A DNA stretch of 64,000 nucleotides from Paenibacillus sp. FSL W8-0186 (lineage in GTDB: Bacteria; Bacillota; Bacilli; Paenibacillales; Paenibacillaceae), in assembly GCF_037969765.1 (NCBI RefSeq), contig NZ_CP150207.1, positions 4,555,001 through 4,619,000 on the forward strand, in the 5' to 3' direction. A program made the translations under genes and the position numbers. Below, one piece after another: positions 44,498 through 53,430 of the stretch. The notes under the pieces are model-generated. The model was not told the DNA's origin and searched no databases. It saw only the letters and a program-made list of their open reading frames with translations. The first letter of the stretch is position 1. Every line of letters starts with the position of its first letter.

Positions 44498-45358
44498 TTA
44501 GAATACAGGAACCAATGCTCCCTCATACGTCTCTTCAATGAACTTTCTTACATCATCCGAAGTCAGAGCTGCCGCCAGCTTCTGGATCGCATCGGAATCC
44601 TTGTTGTCTGGACGTGCTACCAGCAGGTTGGTGTAAGGAGATTCCTTATCCTCGATGAAGAGGGAATCGTTAACCGGGTTCAGGCCTGCTTCGATCGCAT
44701 AGTTCGTGTTGATCAAAGCGAAGTCTACTTCATCCAATTGGCGAGGCAGCATAGCCGCATCAAGCTCTTTAATATCTAGATTTTTAGAGTTCTCGACGAT
44801 ATCTGCTTTCGTTGCCGCAATGCCAGCGCCTTCCTTCAGCTTGATCAAACCTTGTTTCTCCAACAACAGGAGCGCGCGTCCGCCGTTTGTAGCATCGTTG
44901 GGAATAGCAACCTTCGCTCCGTCGGCAATTTCATCAGCGGATGTATACTTTTTGGAGTAAGCGCCAAACGGCTCCACGTGAATGCCTACTACAGGAACCA
45001 AATCCATGCTGTTTTTCTCGTTTTGATCATCCAGGTACGGCTGATGCTGGAAGTAGTTTGCATCCAGCTGCTTCTCGAACACTTGCACGTTCGGTTGAAC
45101 ATAGTCCGTAAATTCTTTGACTTCCAGTTCTACGCCTTCCTCTTTCAATTTCGGAGCGACGAACTTCAGAATGTCAGCATGCGGCACAGTAGCGCCCACA
45201 ACCAGTTTAACCGATTCTGCCGGTGCGGATTGCTCCGCGTTTCCAGCGTTGTTCTGCGGAGCCTCTGCCGCACCGTTGCCATTGTTTTTGGCATTTCCGC
45301 AAGCAGCAAGTACCAGAACAAGCGCCAGCGTCAAGAAAGATAATGTCCATTTTTTCAT
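44498..45358 (-). CDS. metQ: Methionine ABC transporter substrate-binding lipoprotein
   Basis: A 286-residue lipoprotein of the NlpA/MetQ family with lipobox VLAAC. Family stretches include KLVVGATVPHADIL, YFQHQPYLDDQN and ALINTNYAIEAGL. It binds D- or L-methionine outside the membrane and delivers it to MetI/MetN. It is the last gene of metNIQ under a SAM riboswitch. Confidence 0.95.
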   Translation of the reverse strand: MKKWTLSFLTLALVLVLAACGNAKNNGNGAAEAPQNNAGNAEQSAPAESVKLVVGATVPHADILKFVAPKLKEEGVELEVKEFTDYVQPNVQVFEKQLDANYFQHQPYLDDQNEKNSMDLVPVVGIHVEPFGAYSKKYTSADEIADGAKVAIPNDATNGGRALLLLEKQGLIKLKEGAGIAATKADIVENSKNLDIKELDAAMLPRQLDEVDFALINTNYAIEAGLNPVNDSLFIEDKESPYTNLLVARPDNKDSDAIQKLAAALTSDDVRKFIEETYEGALVPVF

Positions 45359-45440
45359 TGCAGTATGCCCTCCTAATGAATATGTTTTTTTGAATAAGGA
45401 TGTGCTAGATCTTTAGCAGCACGATATATATTGTAATTCC

Positions 45441-46109
45441 TTATTTCCGCGTAAAATAAATGACAAAACGATCGCCAATCATTTGCAGCAGCTGCACGAG
45501 AATGACCATAAAGACAACCGATACGATCATAACCTCCATCTGGTAGCGGTAATAACCGTACCGGATCGCCAAGTCGCCAAGTCCGCCGCCTCCGACCATC
45601 CCGGACATCGCTGTGTAGGAGACGAGCGTTACCGCCGTAATCGTCATTCCGGCGATCAGGCCGGGAAGCGCCTCAGGCAGCAGCACCTTGCGGATGACCT
45701 GCAGCGGGGAGGCTCCCATCGCTTGGGAGGCTTCGATAACGCCTCGGTCGACTTCACGCAGCGCAGTCTCAACGAGACGTGCGAAGAACGGAGCAGCTCC
45801 GATGACCAGCGGCGGGATCGTTCCCTGTACGCCCATCGATACCCCAACGATAGCCCGGGTCAGCGGAATAAGCGCCACGATCAGGATGACGAATGGAACC
45901 GACCGGAGAATGTTGACGATCAGCGACAGAACTCTATAGAGCAGGCCGATAAACCAATGGTTCGAGCGCGAGAAGCTGTACAGCAGAATCCCGAGCGGCA
46001 GGCCGATCAGAAAGGTAAACAAGGTCGCATAGCCCATCATGAGCAGCGTATCGCCCGTGGCGACGCGCATCTCGTCCCAGTTCACTTTGGAAAAATCCAA
46101 ATTCGACAT
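45441..46109 (-). CDS. metI: Methionine ABC transporter permease
   Basis: A 222-residue permease with five helices and the cytoplasmic EAA-type loop EASQAMGASPLQVIRKVLLP. The segment GGGGLGDLAIRYGY is typical of MetI. Its ATG overlaps the last base of metN. Confidence 0.95.
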   Translation of the reverse strand: MSNLDFSKVNWDEMRVATGDTLLMMGYATLFTFLIGLPLGILLYSFSRSNHWFIGLLYRVLSLIVNILRSVPFVILIVALIPLTRAIVGVSMGVQGTIPPLVIGAAPFFARLVETALREVDRGVIEASQAMGASPLQVIRKVLLPEALPGLIAGMTITAVTLVSYTAMSGMVGGGGLGDLAIRYGYYRYQMEVMIVSVVFMVILVQLLQMIGDRFVIYFTRK

Positions 46110-47125
46110 TACCCGATCACCTCCACATCAAGATCGCGTTGCCGCAGCAGCTCCAGCGTCTCATCTACCTTGGCATTGTCTCCTTCGAAGGATACCGTCA
46201 GCTGACCGTATGGCGTATCCTTAATCGTTGAAATCGTGCCCTGCAGGATGGCGAAGTTGACCCCCGTCTCCCGGACGACCTGAGACAGTACGGATTCATA
46301 GGTTTTGGCGCCCAGAAACGTGATTCTGACCAATCGCGCCCATGCTGGCAGCGGAACCGAGGAGGTCTGTCTAAAGCCTTCGTCGCCGGCTAGCTCCCGG
46401 CTGATGAATTCGCGCGTAACCGTATGCCGCGGCTTCAGGAACACTTCGGTCACCGGCCCCTCCTCAACGATGCCGCCCTGATGAATGACGGCAACCCGGT
46501 CGCAGATACGCTGAATGACATGCATCTCGTGCGTGATCAGCAGAATGGTCAGATGAAATTTGCGGTTAATCTCCAGCAGCAGATTCAGGATAGAATCCGT
46601 CGTCTGCGGATCCAGGGCTGACGTCGCTTCGTCGCAGAGCAGCACGTCAGGGTCGCTGGCGAGCGCCCGGGCGATGCCGACCCGCTGCTTTTGGCCTCCG
46701 GACAGCTGTGCAGGATATTTTTTCTGATGCTGAGTCAGGCCGACGAGCTCCAGAAGCTCGTTCACTTTAGCGGCTATTTGCAATTTCGGAACGCCCATCA
46801 GCTTCAGCGGAAATGCGATATTATCATATACGGTCGCCGAGGACAGCAGATTGAAATGCTGAAAAATCATCCCGATTTTCCGGCGCTGCTGCTGAAGCTC
46901 TCTCCGCTTCAGCTTGGTCAACTCCACGCCGCCTACCCAAACCTCGCCCTCCGTCGGCCGCTCTAGTAAATTAATGCAGCGGATGAGCGTACTTTTGCCG
47001 GCCCCGGAATGACCGATGACCCCAAATATTTCGCCCTTTTTCACGGTAAGGTTCAGCCCGGACAAAGCAGTGGTCGCTTTTTTTTTGTTGCCGTATGTTT
47101 TAGTGAGCTGTTTGAGTTCAATCAA
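46109..47125 (-). CDS. metN: Methionine ABC transporter ATPase
   Basis: A 338-residue ATPase. Walker A is GHSGAGKSTLI, the signature LSGGQKQRVGIARAL and Walker B VLLCDEATSALDP. The C-terminal 90 residues are the NIL regulatory domain, which senses methionine in relatives. It is the first gene of the metNIQ operon. Confidence 0.96.
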   Translation of the reverse strand: MIELKQLTKTYGNKKKATTALSGLNLTVKKGEIFGVIGHSGAGKSTLIRCINLLERPTEGEVWVGGVELTKLKRRELQQQRRKIGMIFQHFNLLSSATVYDNIAFPLKLMGVPKLQIAAKVNELLELVGLTQHQKKYPAQLSGGQKQRVGIARALASDPDVLLCDEATSALDPQTTDSILNLLLEINRKFHLTILLITHEMHVIQRICDRVAVIHQGGIVEEGPVTEVFLKPRHTVTREFISRELAGDEGFRQTSSVPLPAWARLVRITFLGAKTYESVLSQVVRETGVNFAILQGTISTIKDTPYGQLTVSFEGDNAKVDETLELLRQRDLDVEVIG

Positions 47126-47191
47126 GCTAGTGTCCCCCCGTTACACATAAATAGACTCCTTATAAAATTAACCCTTCCGCGTACTGCCGAT

Positions 47192-47230
47192 CATATAAAT
47201 AAAGAGCCCTGCAGATTCCGAGGGCTCTCT
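47192..47230 (-). terminator. metN: Riboswitch terminator of metNIQ
   Basis: GAGAGCCCT(C) and (C)AGGGCTCT pair around a CGGAATCTG loop, then TTTATTTAT follows on the minus strand. It is the off-state hairpin of the SAM riboswitch. Confidence 0.9.
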
Positions 47231-47407
47231 TTACGTAAAGACAATGCCTTCTCATCTACCAAAACCGCTCGCTCTTTCACGCCTGCGATCTTGAAGGAAT
47301 TAGCACCATGACATTTGCCGAAAGCTGCGGTATCCATGCCACACTTCTTTGCAAATCGGTTGCTGGGCTTCATCGGGCCTTTCCCTCCGCCTCTCTTGAT
47401 AAGAAAA
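47231..47407 (-). ncRNA. SAM (S-box) riboswitch
   Basis: The minus-strand leader has the S-box blocks in order: CTTATCAAGAGAGGCGGAGG, GGCCCGATGAAGCCC, CAGCAACC, GGTGCTAATTCC and finally GATGAGA, followed by an intrinsic terminator. Binding of S-adenosylmethionine should stop transcription of metNIQ. Confidence 0.97.
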
Positions 47408-47463
47408 TATGAAATTTTATGAAAGAACATCATTGAATTTTTCTGAAACTATTCTAGAAATAG

Positions 47464-47492
47464 AGTATAGATTCTTTCCTTGCGTTTGTCAA
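47464..47492 (-). promoter_or_regulatory. Promoter of the metNIQ leader
   Basis: On the minus strand TTGACA and TATACT are 17 bp apart, about 50 bp before the riboswitch start. Confidence 0.85.
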
Positions 47493-47498
47493 AGGAAA

Positions 47499-48239
47499 TT
47501 ACTTTATATCTAGGCGCTGAATCTGTTTAACTTTTTTCCATCTTTGGTTCGTGTAAACAAATACCGTATGCAATGTCTCGCACACCATCCTATACCCATG
47601 CTCCAAATCGTCCAGATTCTTGTCGAGGTCTTCTAGCTCGAGCTTGTTGTTCAGCCCCTGATGCCGCTGCCACAAGTCATCCTGCATTTCCGCGTTCATA
47701 TAGTGGATTTCGGTATTGCGGCGGCGGCGCAGCACGCTCATCGCTTCCTTGTGCCTGTCCTTAATAGCAAACAGGTCGTTCGCCAGCTCCGGATGCACCT
47801 TCAAATACCTGAATTGACGCAGCACTGTGAAATAGGAAAAATGCGCCTTCACTTTGGACGTCTTCAGATCAAACAGCTCGTTCAGCACCGTTCCCAGCTT
47901 GTCCAATATGGAGAAAACGCGAATGAACCCATCCTTGTAGAAGTACACGTACCGGGCATAATCATTCTTCTCAGCGGGAGGCATATCCTCCAAATAATCA
48001 TGCGTAACCTTCCGCCGAAAATAATTAGCCGCATATTTGCACTGCTCCAGCTCATCAAGGGAAGAAACCAAGCCGAAAATCCATATTTCCAGCTTGCGAA
48101 AATCATGCGAGGGATCTTGATGCAGCTCCATTTCTTTTCGAAGCAGCTTGATTGTCTTGTCCATGGCTTCCATCGTATCCGCCAATATTCCTTCATTCCG
48201 TCTCGGTGGTTCGCCAAGCAGTGCGCGCAGCATATCCAT
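47499..48239 (-). CDS. HEPN-domain protein (Cthe_2314 type)
   Basis: A 246-residue helical, soluble protein. It resembles the Cthe_2314-type HEPN family. An R-x4-H motif, RNTEIH, stands in RRRRNTEIHYMN near residue 175, as in HEPN RNases of toxin systems. No nucleotidyltransferase antitoxin gene adjoins it, so a toxin-antitoxin role is not supported by context. The gene is alone, upstream of the metNIQ promoter. Confidence 0.72.
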   Translation of the reverse strand: MDMLRALLGEPPRRNEGILADTMEAMDKTIKLLRKEMELHQDPSHDFRKLEIWIFGLVSSLDELEQCKYAANYFRRKVTHDYLEDMPPAEKNDYARYVYFYKDGFIRVFSILDKLGTVLNELFDLKTSKVKAHFSYFTVLRQFRYLKVHPELANDLFAIKDRHKEAMSVLRRRRNTEIHYMNAEMQDDLWQRHQGLNNKLELEDLDKNLDDLEHGYRMVCETLHTVFVYTNQRWKKVKQIQRLDIK

Positions 48240-48316
48240 TCCTCGCTTCCCTGGATGAGATCACAGCTTTAGTGTGACAGGCATTGAACTAACTCATAAG
48301 ACCGTGCTTCAATAGC

Positions 48317-49297
48317 TTACGATTGGCCGGGTTTGATCGCTGTTTCCTGCTTCTGTCCCTGCGCCTGCTCGCTATGCAGGCGGCTCATTTGCCAGGTTCG
48401 TACGCATAAATAGGATAGCACTCCGAACAGGGCTGCCAACACGACGATATGCGCTAGCGACGTAAACAAATAAACGTGATAATTGTTCATCGTAAAGACG
48501 ATGCCTGCCCCGGTAAATATCTGAATGACTGCAAGAATCGTCGCCGTCAATCCCAAAGCACGCACCTCGCCGTTGCCCGGATGCTTCCAGTAGGCAATAT
48601 GCCCCATGATCGCAATGAGGATCATCAGCAGTGCAGCGGCCACCCGGTGGATAAAGGCAATCGCCACGCCGCCCGTCAGTTCTGGAACCAGTTGACCGTT
48701 GCAAAGCGGCCATCCCAGACACCCGCCTGCGGAATCGGTATGGCTCACGTATGCGCCAATGTATACGACGATATAAGTATAACCCGTCGCCGCCCATACA
48801 AGGTTGCGGAAGGCCTTGGACACCCGGACGGCCGGAGCCGAAGGAGCCCGTCCCTGCCTGGCTTCATCCTCGCGGATGCCAAGCGCCAGCATGATCGAGC
48901 TGGCAAAGGCGATCAGCGAAAAGCCGAAATGCAGCGCCATGACCGCCGACGACGTCGGATAAACGACGGCCATCGCGCCCATAAAAGCCTGAACCATTAC
49001 AAATATTAGGGCCAGCAGCGCGTAGGTCTGCAGGTCTTTGCGATTCTTGCGGTACCTCCAGAAGGCCACGAACGCCGCGACGGCAAGCAGGCCGGCAGCC
49101 CCGCTGACCGCCCGGTGCGAGTACTCAATCAATGAGGCTACCGTGTGGGCCGGAACGAATTTCCCATGACAGAGCGGCCACTCGTTGCCGCAGCCAAGGC
49201 CCGATTCCGTCTTGGTGACAACGCTTCCTCCCAAAGTAGCCAAAAACATAACAAAACAGGAAATATAAGCGATCCATTTCAGTTGCTTCGTGTTCAA
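48317..49297 (-). CDS. ctaA: Heme A synthase
   Basis: A 326-residue membrane protein with eight helices in two similar halves. It has the conserved cysteine pairs CGNEWPLC and CLGWPLC, and haem-binding histidines (IEYSHRAVSG, AFIHRVAAALL). It converts haem O to haem A for cytochrome oxidases, using a haem b cofactor. The C-terminal tail is Gln-rich. It fits functionally with HemQ at 32.6 kb. Confidence 0.94.
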   Translation of the reverse strand: MNTKQLKWIAYISCFVMFLATLGGSVVTKTESGLGCGNEWPLCHGKFVPAHTVASLIEYSHRAVSGAAGLLAVAAFVAFWRYRKNRKDLQTYALLALIFVMVQAFMGAMAVVYPTSSAVMALHFGFSLIAFASSIMLALGIREDEARQGRAPSAPAVRVSKAFRNLVWAATGYTYIVVYIGAYVSHTDSAGGCLGWPLCNGQLVPELTGGVAIAFIHRVAAALLMILIAIMGHIAYWKHPGNGEVRALGLTATILAVIQIFTGAGIVFTMNNYHVYLFTSLAHIVVLAALFGVLSYLCVRTWQMSRLHSEQAQGQKQETAIKPGQS

Positions 49298-49424
49298 AGG
49301 TTTCTCACCTGCAATTTAGGATAATAAGAACCGTGTTTCTTATCAATTATTCGTTTTCCCATAAATCATTCTTCATTATAACCGATAAGGAACGGGACGA
49401 CATAGTGAAACTGTGACAAAATAT

Positions 49425-49468
49425 TCAAAAATAAAACATCGCCCCCCGGTGATTTCGAAGGGCGATGT
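49425..49468 (-). terminator. Terminator after the thioredoxin-like gene
   Basis: ACATCGCCC and GGGCGATGT are complementary, and on the minus strand run into TTTTATTTTTG. Confidence 0.8.
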
Positions 49469-49518
49469 GATTTTTGTTATTGAGATTAGCTGTTTGAACT
49501 GAATAACTCCGCGGCTGC

Positions 49519-49890
49519 CTACTCTTTTCTTTCGGGCGTATCATGAAGCGTGTGATATACATCCAGCGCTTTGTTCAGGAAATCCTCGATCTCTTCGCGC
49601 GACTTCCGCAGCTTGTTTACGAATCTGACCAATTCTCTTCCATCGGCATAGGCCACAAAGCTTGGAATGCCCAGAATGTTCTGCTCCTGGCTGACTTCAC
49701 CCACTTTGTCTACGTCGACTTCGATGAGAGTCAAGCGATCCGCATACTTCTCCTCGACCTCCGGCATGAAAGGATCGATAAACTTGCAATCGCCGCACCA
49801 GTCCGCTTTGAACACGGCGACGACCAAATTGCTGGATTGAATGCTGACGTTGAATTCTGCGGCGGATGCCACTTGTTTCACTTGGACCAT
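49519..49890 (-). CDS. Thioredoxin-like protein with WCGDC site
   Basis: A 123-residue thioredoxin-fold protein. The active site is ADWCGDCKF rather than WCGPC, and the cis-Pro segment is GIPSFVAY. It has a long C-terminal helix, and there is no signal peptide, so it is cytoplasmic. CGDC-type proteins form a subgroup of low-molecular-weight thioredoxins in Firmicutes. The substrate is unknown. Confidence 0.87.
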   Translation of the reverse strand: MVQVKQVASAAEFNVSIQSSNLVVAVFKADWCGDCKFIDPFMPEVEEKYADRLTLIEVDVDKVGEVSQEQNILGIPSFVAYADGRELVRFVNKLRKSREEIEDFLNKALDVYHTLHDTPERKE

Positions 49891-50001
49891 TCCCTTCTGT
49901 GTATCGTTCTTTAATTAAGTCAATCAAAATGAAGAGTGGAAGTCAAATCTTTAGGCCATACTTTGTAATAACAACGTGTGAAAATAAAGCGAGGGACTCA
50001 C

Positions 50002-51258
50002 ATGAAGCAGAATCGTCTTACACAGCTGCTGGTGAACCTGCCTTCTGCGGTCAGAGATGCAATCCGCGGCAAAGCGGAGGACATCGCCAATTCCACCAAG
50101 CTCCGCGGGGACCCTCTCCCGCTGGATTGGAACGAAGCAGCCGCCCGCACCGTCTCCGGGGAGATCGAGGAACTCCTGAAGCGGGGGGCGGCTTACCGGA
50201 ATCAGGACGACGAGGAACTAACCCGAACCGACCGGGAGTTGGCCGAGGATATTCAGACGGCTACGAGCCGCGCCGGAATCAGCAACATTACGCGCACCGC
50301 CGCATATCTGGAATGCTATGAGGCCTGCCCGGAGCTGCACTGGGCCTTTCTGGCCCACATCGTATCCCGGAACGCGGGCTGGAATATGACCGACCTCCGC
50401 GGGAGCCGGGTCGCCGATATGCTGAGCGAAGAAGGCAAGCGGGCCACTTACCGGTTTCTGGAGCGCAGCAATGCGCTTATTTTTCAAGATGCCTACCCGC
50501 AGCTGCTGCTGTACCGGAAAAGCCGCGAACTTGGCGCAAGCCAGTTCCATCTGCTGCGGTATTTCAGCGTATCGCGGTTCATGAGGCCTTTCTGGGAGCG
50601 CTTCTGGATTGACCGGGGCAGCGCGCTGCTGACCGTCGGCCTGATCATCAATGAGCAGAACTATATCGAGCAGCGGGTTATCCGTCACCCTTTCTACCAG
50701 CGGCATGTCACCGAGAAATCAAACTTCCATCTATATAGTTTGTCCGGCCTCAACCAGCTGATCATCCCGCTTCGCGAGGGGACGAGCGTGACCCGCCTGG
50801 CCGGCCGAACCGTCACCGACTTCGGCAGCCTCCCCGCCCGCATCGCGCTAGGCAAAAGCCTGTACGCGATGCTCATGGGCCTTGGCGCCGTGCGCAGCGG
50901 CGCCGAGGCCTTCGCGCGAGCGGTGCCGCACAGCGGCTCGCGCGCCGATTATTGGCCGGACATCTTCACGGCCAATAAAGAAGAAGCTCTGACCACACCC
51001 TTGCAGGGGTCAGAGCTTCTTGAGAGCGAGACGCTGCCGCCCGGCGAGCGTCTCTACAGCCCCAAGCTCCTGGATGCTTGGGGCGACACGCCCTATGAGC
51101 CAATATCCCGTGAGGATTGGCTCAAGGACACGAGCGCGCTGGACGGCATCAGCGCGCCTCAGACGCCGCTGCTCTGCGACATCAGCCGCGAGCACCGGAC
51201 GGGCGTGCTGAAGACCGCGCTCGCCCATGATGCTGCCGAATCCATCAAGACGGATTAG
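50002..51258 (+). CDS. DUF2515 family protein (YppC-like)
   Basis: A 418-residue protein similar to YppC/DUF2515, of unknown function. Conserved stretches are NITRTAAYLECYEACPELHWAF, ALIFQDAYPQLLLY and SPKLLDAWGD near the end. ATG 50002 has a weak GAGGG site; a GTG at 49978 is possible. A perfect 14-bp inverted repeat at 50981-51021 sits in frame and encodes about 15 unusual residues (EALTTPLQGSELLES). The stop overlaps the end of the convergent flippase gene. Confidence 0.78.
   Translation: MKQNRLTQLLVNLPSAVRDAIRGKAEDIANSTKLRGDPLPLDWNEAAARTVSGEIEELLKRGAAYRNQDDEELTRTDRELAEDIQTATSRAGISNITRTAAYLECYEACPELHWAFLAHIVSRNAGWNMTDLRGSRVADMLSEEGKRATYRFLERSNALIFQDAYPQLLLYRKSRELGASQFHLLRYFSVSRFMRPFWERFWIDRGSALLTVGLIINEQNYIEQRVIRHPFYQRHVTEKSNFHLYSLSGLNQLIIPLREGTSVTRLAGRTVTDFGSLPARIALGKSLYAMLMGLGAVRSGAEAFARAVPHSGSRADYWPDIFTANKEEALTTPLQGSELLESETLPPGERLYSPKLLDAWGDTPYEPISREDWLKDTSALDGISAPQTPLLCDISREHRTGVLKTALAHDAAESIKTD
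50981..51083 (+). repeat. Two hairpins inside the DUF2515 gene
   Basis: AAGAAGCTCTGACC (50981-50994) and GGTCAGAGCTTCTT (51008-51021) are exact complements around a 13-base loop. CCCCAAGC (51060-51067) and GCTTGGGG (51076-51083) form a second 8-bp stem. Neither is followed by a T tract. Confidence 0.85.
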
Positions 51259-52889
51259 CGGCCTTGGCTCGGCTGTCCGCCGCGCTGCAGACGCATCAGC
51301 GGGGACAGCAGCTTGCGCAGCGGCCCCGGATAAGTTGCAAGCTCGTCTTTCCGGACAACGCGGAGCACGACCAGCAGCACCGGGTACAGGCCGACGACCG
51401 CCAAACCGACGATGCAGCAGGTAATGAAGAAGGCCAGACGGTCCGGCAGCACGGATACCAGGTGGATGCCCGCCTGATTGAGGCCGTAGCCGACGCCGGA
51501 CAGCAGGGCGACTGTTAACAGGAAGCCCGTCCAGCGGCCGCCCATGATGGAGAAAGGCACGATTTTCTTCATCGTTCTGACATTCAGCAGCGTAATCGTC
51601 AGGAAGCACAGAATCGTTGCGAGGATGATGCCGTAAATCCCCAGCAGCGGGGCAAGCAGCAAGCTGAGCGCCAGCTTCACCGTTACGCCGATGCCAACGT
51701 GAACCATAGAGAGGTTCACCTTGTCGACCCCGATGAGGATGGAATTGCTGATCATCATCGTGATCTGAAAGATCGTCCCGAAGGTCAGCATCGCGATAAT
51801 GCTGCTGCCGTCACGTGTACTGAACAGCAGCCCATTGACGGAATAAGCCGCTGTAGTCAGCGCGATGACCATAGGCATCCCCGTCAATACCGACACTCGC
51901 ATCGCGAGCGTGACCTGCTGATGGAGATGCTCCTCGTCCTTCCGGGCAAATGCAGCCGAAATGATCGGCAGCAGCGACGTGCTGAGCGCGATCGCCAGAA
52001 TCGGCGGAATGCCCGCGATCATTTGGGCGCGGTTTCCAAGGATACCGAGAATATATGTCGCCTGCTCCGAACCGATATGCTGGCTGAGCAGCGGTTTCAG
52101 AATCGAGCCGTCGATGAAATTGACCGCAGGCACGGTCAGCGAAGACAGCACGATCGGAATCGACAGCTTGAAGATTTCCAAATAAATTTTGGAGAAAGGC
52201 AGCCGGTTGGGATCATCCTTAGCCTGCAGCAAGCCGTCCTTCTTGTCCTGACGCTTCGTCTTTGCGTTGAAATACAGCATGACGATCAGCGCAGCCACGC
52301 CCCCAAGCACAGCTCCAAACGTCGCCGCCGCGGCAATCTCCTCGCCCTTGGCGTTCATATGGTACAGCACAAAGGCCAGCGAAATTCCCGAGCCCACGCG
52401 TACGATTTGTTCAATGACCTGCGATATGCCGCCCGCAATCATAATATTGCGCCCTTGCAGATAACCGCGCATGATTGCAATCAGTGGAAAAATCAGCAAG
52501 GCAGGAGCCAGCGTCCTGATCGCGATAGCCGCCTCCGGCACGCGGGAAGCCGCCGCATAATAAGGCGCGGCAAAATATAGCAGCAAAGACATAACAATGC
52601 CGGTAACAGCAGCAAACCAGAGCGCCGCCTGATATATCCGCTCCGACTCGGCTGGCCGGTTAAGGGCATGGCGTTCGGAGACCATTCGGCTTAGCGTGCT
52701 TGGCAGGCCCGCGGTAGCGAGCGGCAAAAGCATAAAATAAATCCCGTTAGCAAGGACATAAGATGCGTTCCCGACGTCTCCCAATATATGCTCTAACGGT
52801 ACGCGCTGAAATAGGCCAAGGAGCCTTGCGATCAGCGCGGCACCAGCTAAAATCAACGTTCCTTTAACAAATGATTCCTTCTTGGACAA
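51255..52889 (-). CDS. MATE-like lipid/polysaccharide flippase (SpoVB/YtgP/MurJ-type)
   Basis: A 544-residue membrane protein with about 14 helices of the MVF/MATE superfamily. It opens with KGTLILAGAALIARLLGLFQR and continues with ANGIYFMLLPLATAGLPSTLSRM. Family members flip lipid II or other lipid-linked sugars for wall or spore cortex synthesis. The start is TTG with AGAAGG upstream. It ends a minus-strand group with the HAD and DUF456 genes. Confidence 0.88.
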   Translation of the reverse strand: MSKKESFVKGTLILAGAALIARLLGLFQRVPLEHILGDVGNASYVLANGIYFMLLPLATAGLPSTLSRMVSERHALNRPAESERIYQAALWFAAVTGIVMSLLLYFAAPYYAAASRVPEAAIAIRTLAPALLIFPLIAIMRGYLQGRNIMIAGGISQVIEQIVRVGSGISLAFVLYHMNAKGEEIAAAATFGAVLGGVAALIVMLYFNAKTKRQDKKDGLLQAKDDPNRLPFSKIYLEIFKLSIPIVLSSLTVPAVNFIDGSILKPLLSQHIGSEQATYILGILGNRAQMIAGIPPILAIALSTSLLPIISAAFARKDEEHLHQQVTLAMRVSVLTGMPMVIALTTAAYSVNGLLFSTRDGSSIIAMLTFGTIFQITMMISNSILIGVDKVNLSMVHVGIGVTVKLALSLLLAPLLGIYGIILATILCFLTITLLNVRTMKKIVPFSIMGGRWTGFLLTVALLSGVGYGLNQAGIHLVSVLPDRLAFFITCCIVGLAVVGLYPVLLVVLRVVRKDELATYPGPLRKLLSPLMRLQRGGQPSQGR

Positions 52890-52937
52890 CGATTTTTCCT
52901 TCTTTCCACTCGATTAGGCAAGAATCTAGCCTTCCCC

Positions 52938-53423
52938 CTAAAAAGATGCGATCCATATCACGAACAGGATAATCATCGCAAGCTGCAGCACGATCTTCAC
53001 AGCCATGCTGCTGAGCAGGCCGACGACAGAGCCGATTCCAACCTTAAACGCCTTGGACAGGCTTTCGCCCTTAATCAGTTCCCCGATCATCGCTCCAATT
53101 AGCGGGCCAAGAATAAGCCCAAACGCCGGAATGACAAACGGGCCGATAATAATTCCAATCGTGCTCAGCCAGACCGACAGCTTGCTGCCCCCGTATTTCT
53201 TGACGCCCCAGGCGCCGACGGCGTAATCCGCCACGAGCAGAGCCACAACGATCAGCGTCTGGACAATCCAGAAGACCGGGCCCAATGCCTCGAACGAGAA
53301 AAACCACCCGTAGACGAAAAAGGCCGCATAAATGGCCAGTACGCCCGGAAGCACGGGGAACACCGCCCCGGCCATCCCGGTTACGAACAGCGCGATAACA
53401 ATAATCCAGCCGAGTATATCCAA
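52938..53423 (-). CDS. DUF456 family membrane protein
   Basis: A 161-residue membrane protein with four to five hydrophobic segments rich in Gly and Pro (PVLPGVLAIYAAFFVYG, GLILGPLIGAMIGELI). It matches the DUF456 family, of unknown function. It starts at TTG, 7 bp after the HAD gene, so the two are co-transcribed. Confidence 0.85.
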   Translation of the reverse strand: MDILGWIIVIALFVTGMAGAVFPVLPGVLAIYAAFFVYGWFFSFEALGPVFWIVQTLIVVALLVADYAVGAWGVKKYGGSKLSVWLSTIGIIIGPFVIPAFGLILGPLIGAMIGELIKGESLSKAFKVGIGSVVGLLSSMAVKIVLQLAMIILFVIWIASF

Positions 53424-53430
53424 AGGCGGA

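Noticed and set aside
47191..47433. 80-codon minus-strand frame before metN
   Set aside because: It runs through the SAM riboswitch and its terminator; the bases are explained by the RNA structure.
47499..48239. HEPN gene considered as half of a toxin-antitoxin pair
   Set aside because: Neighbours are metN with its riboswitch and ctaA; no antitoxin-like gene adjoins it.
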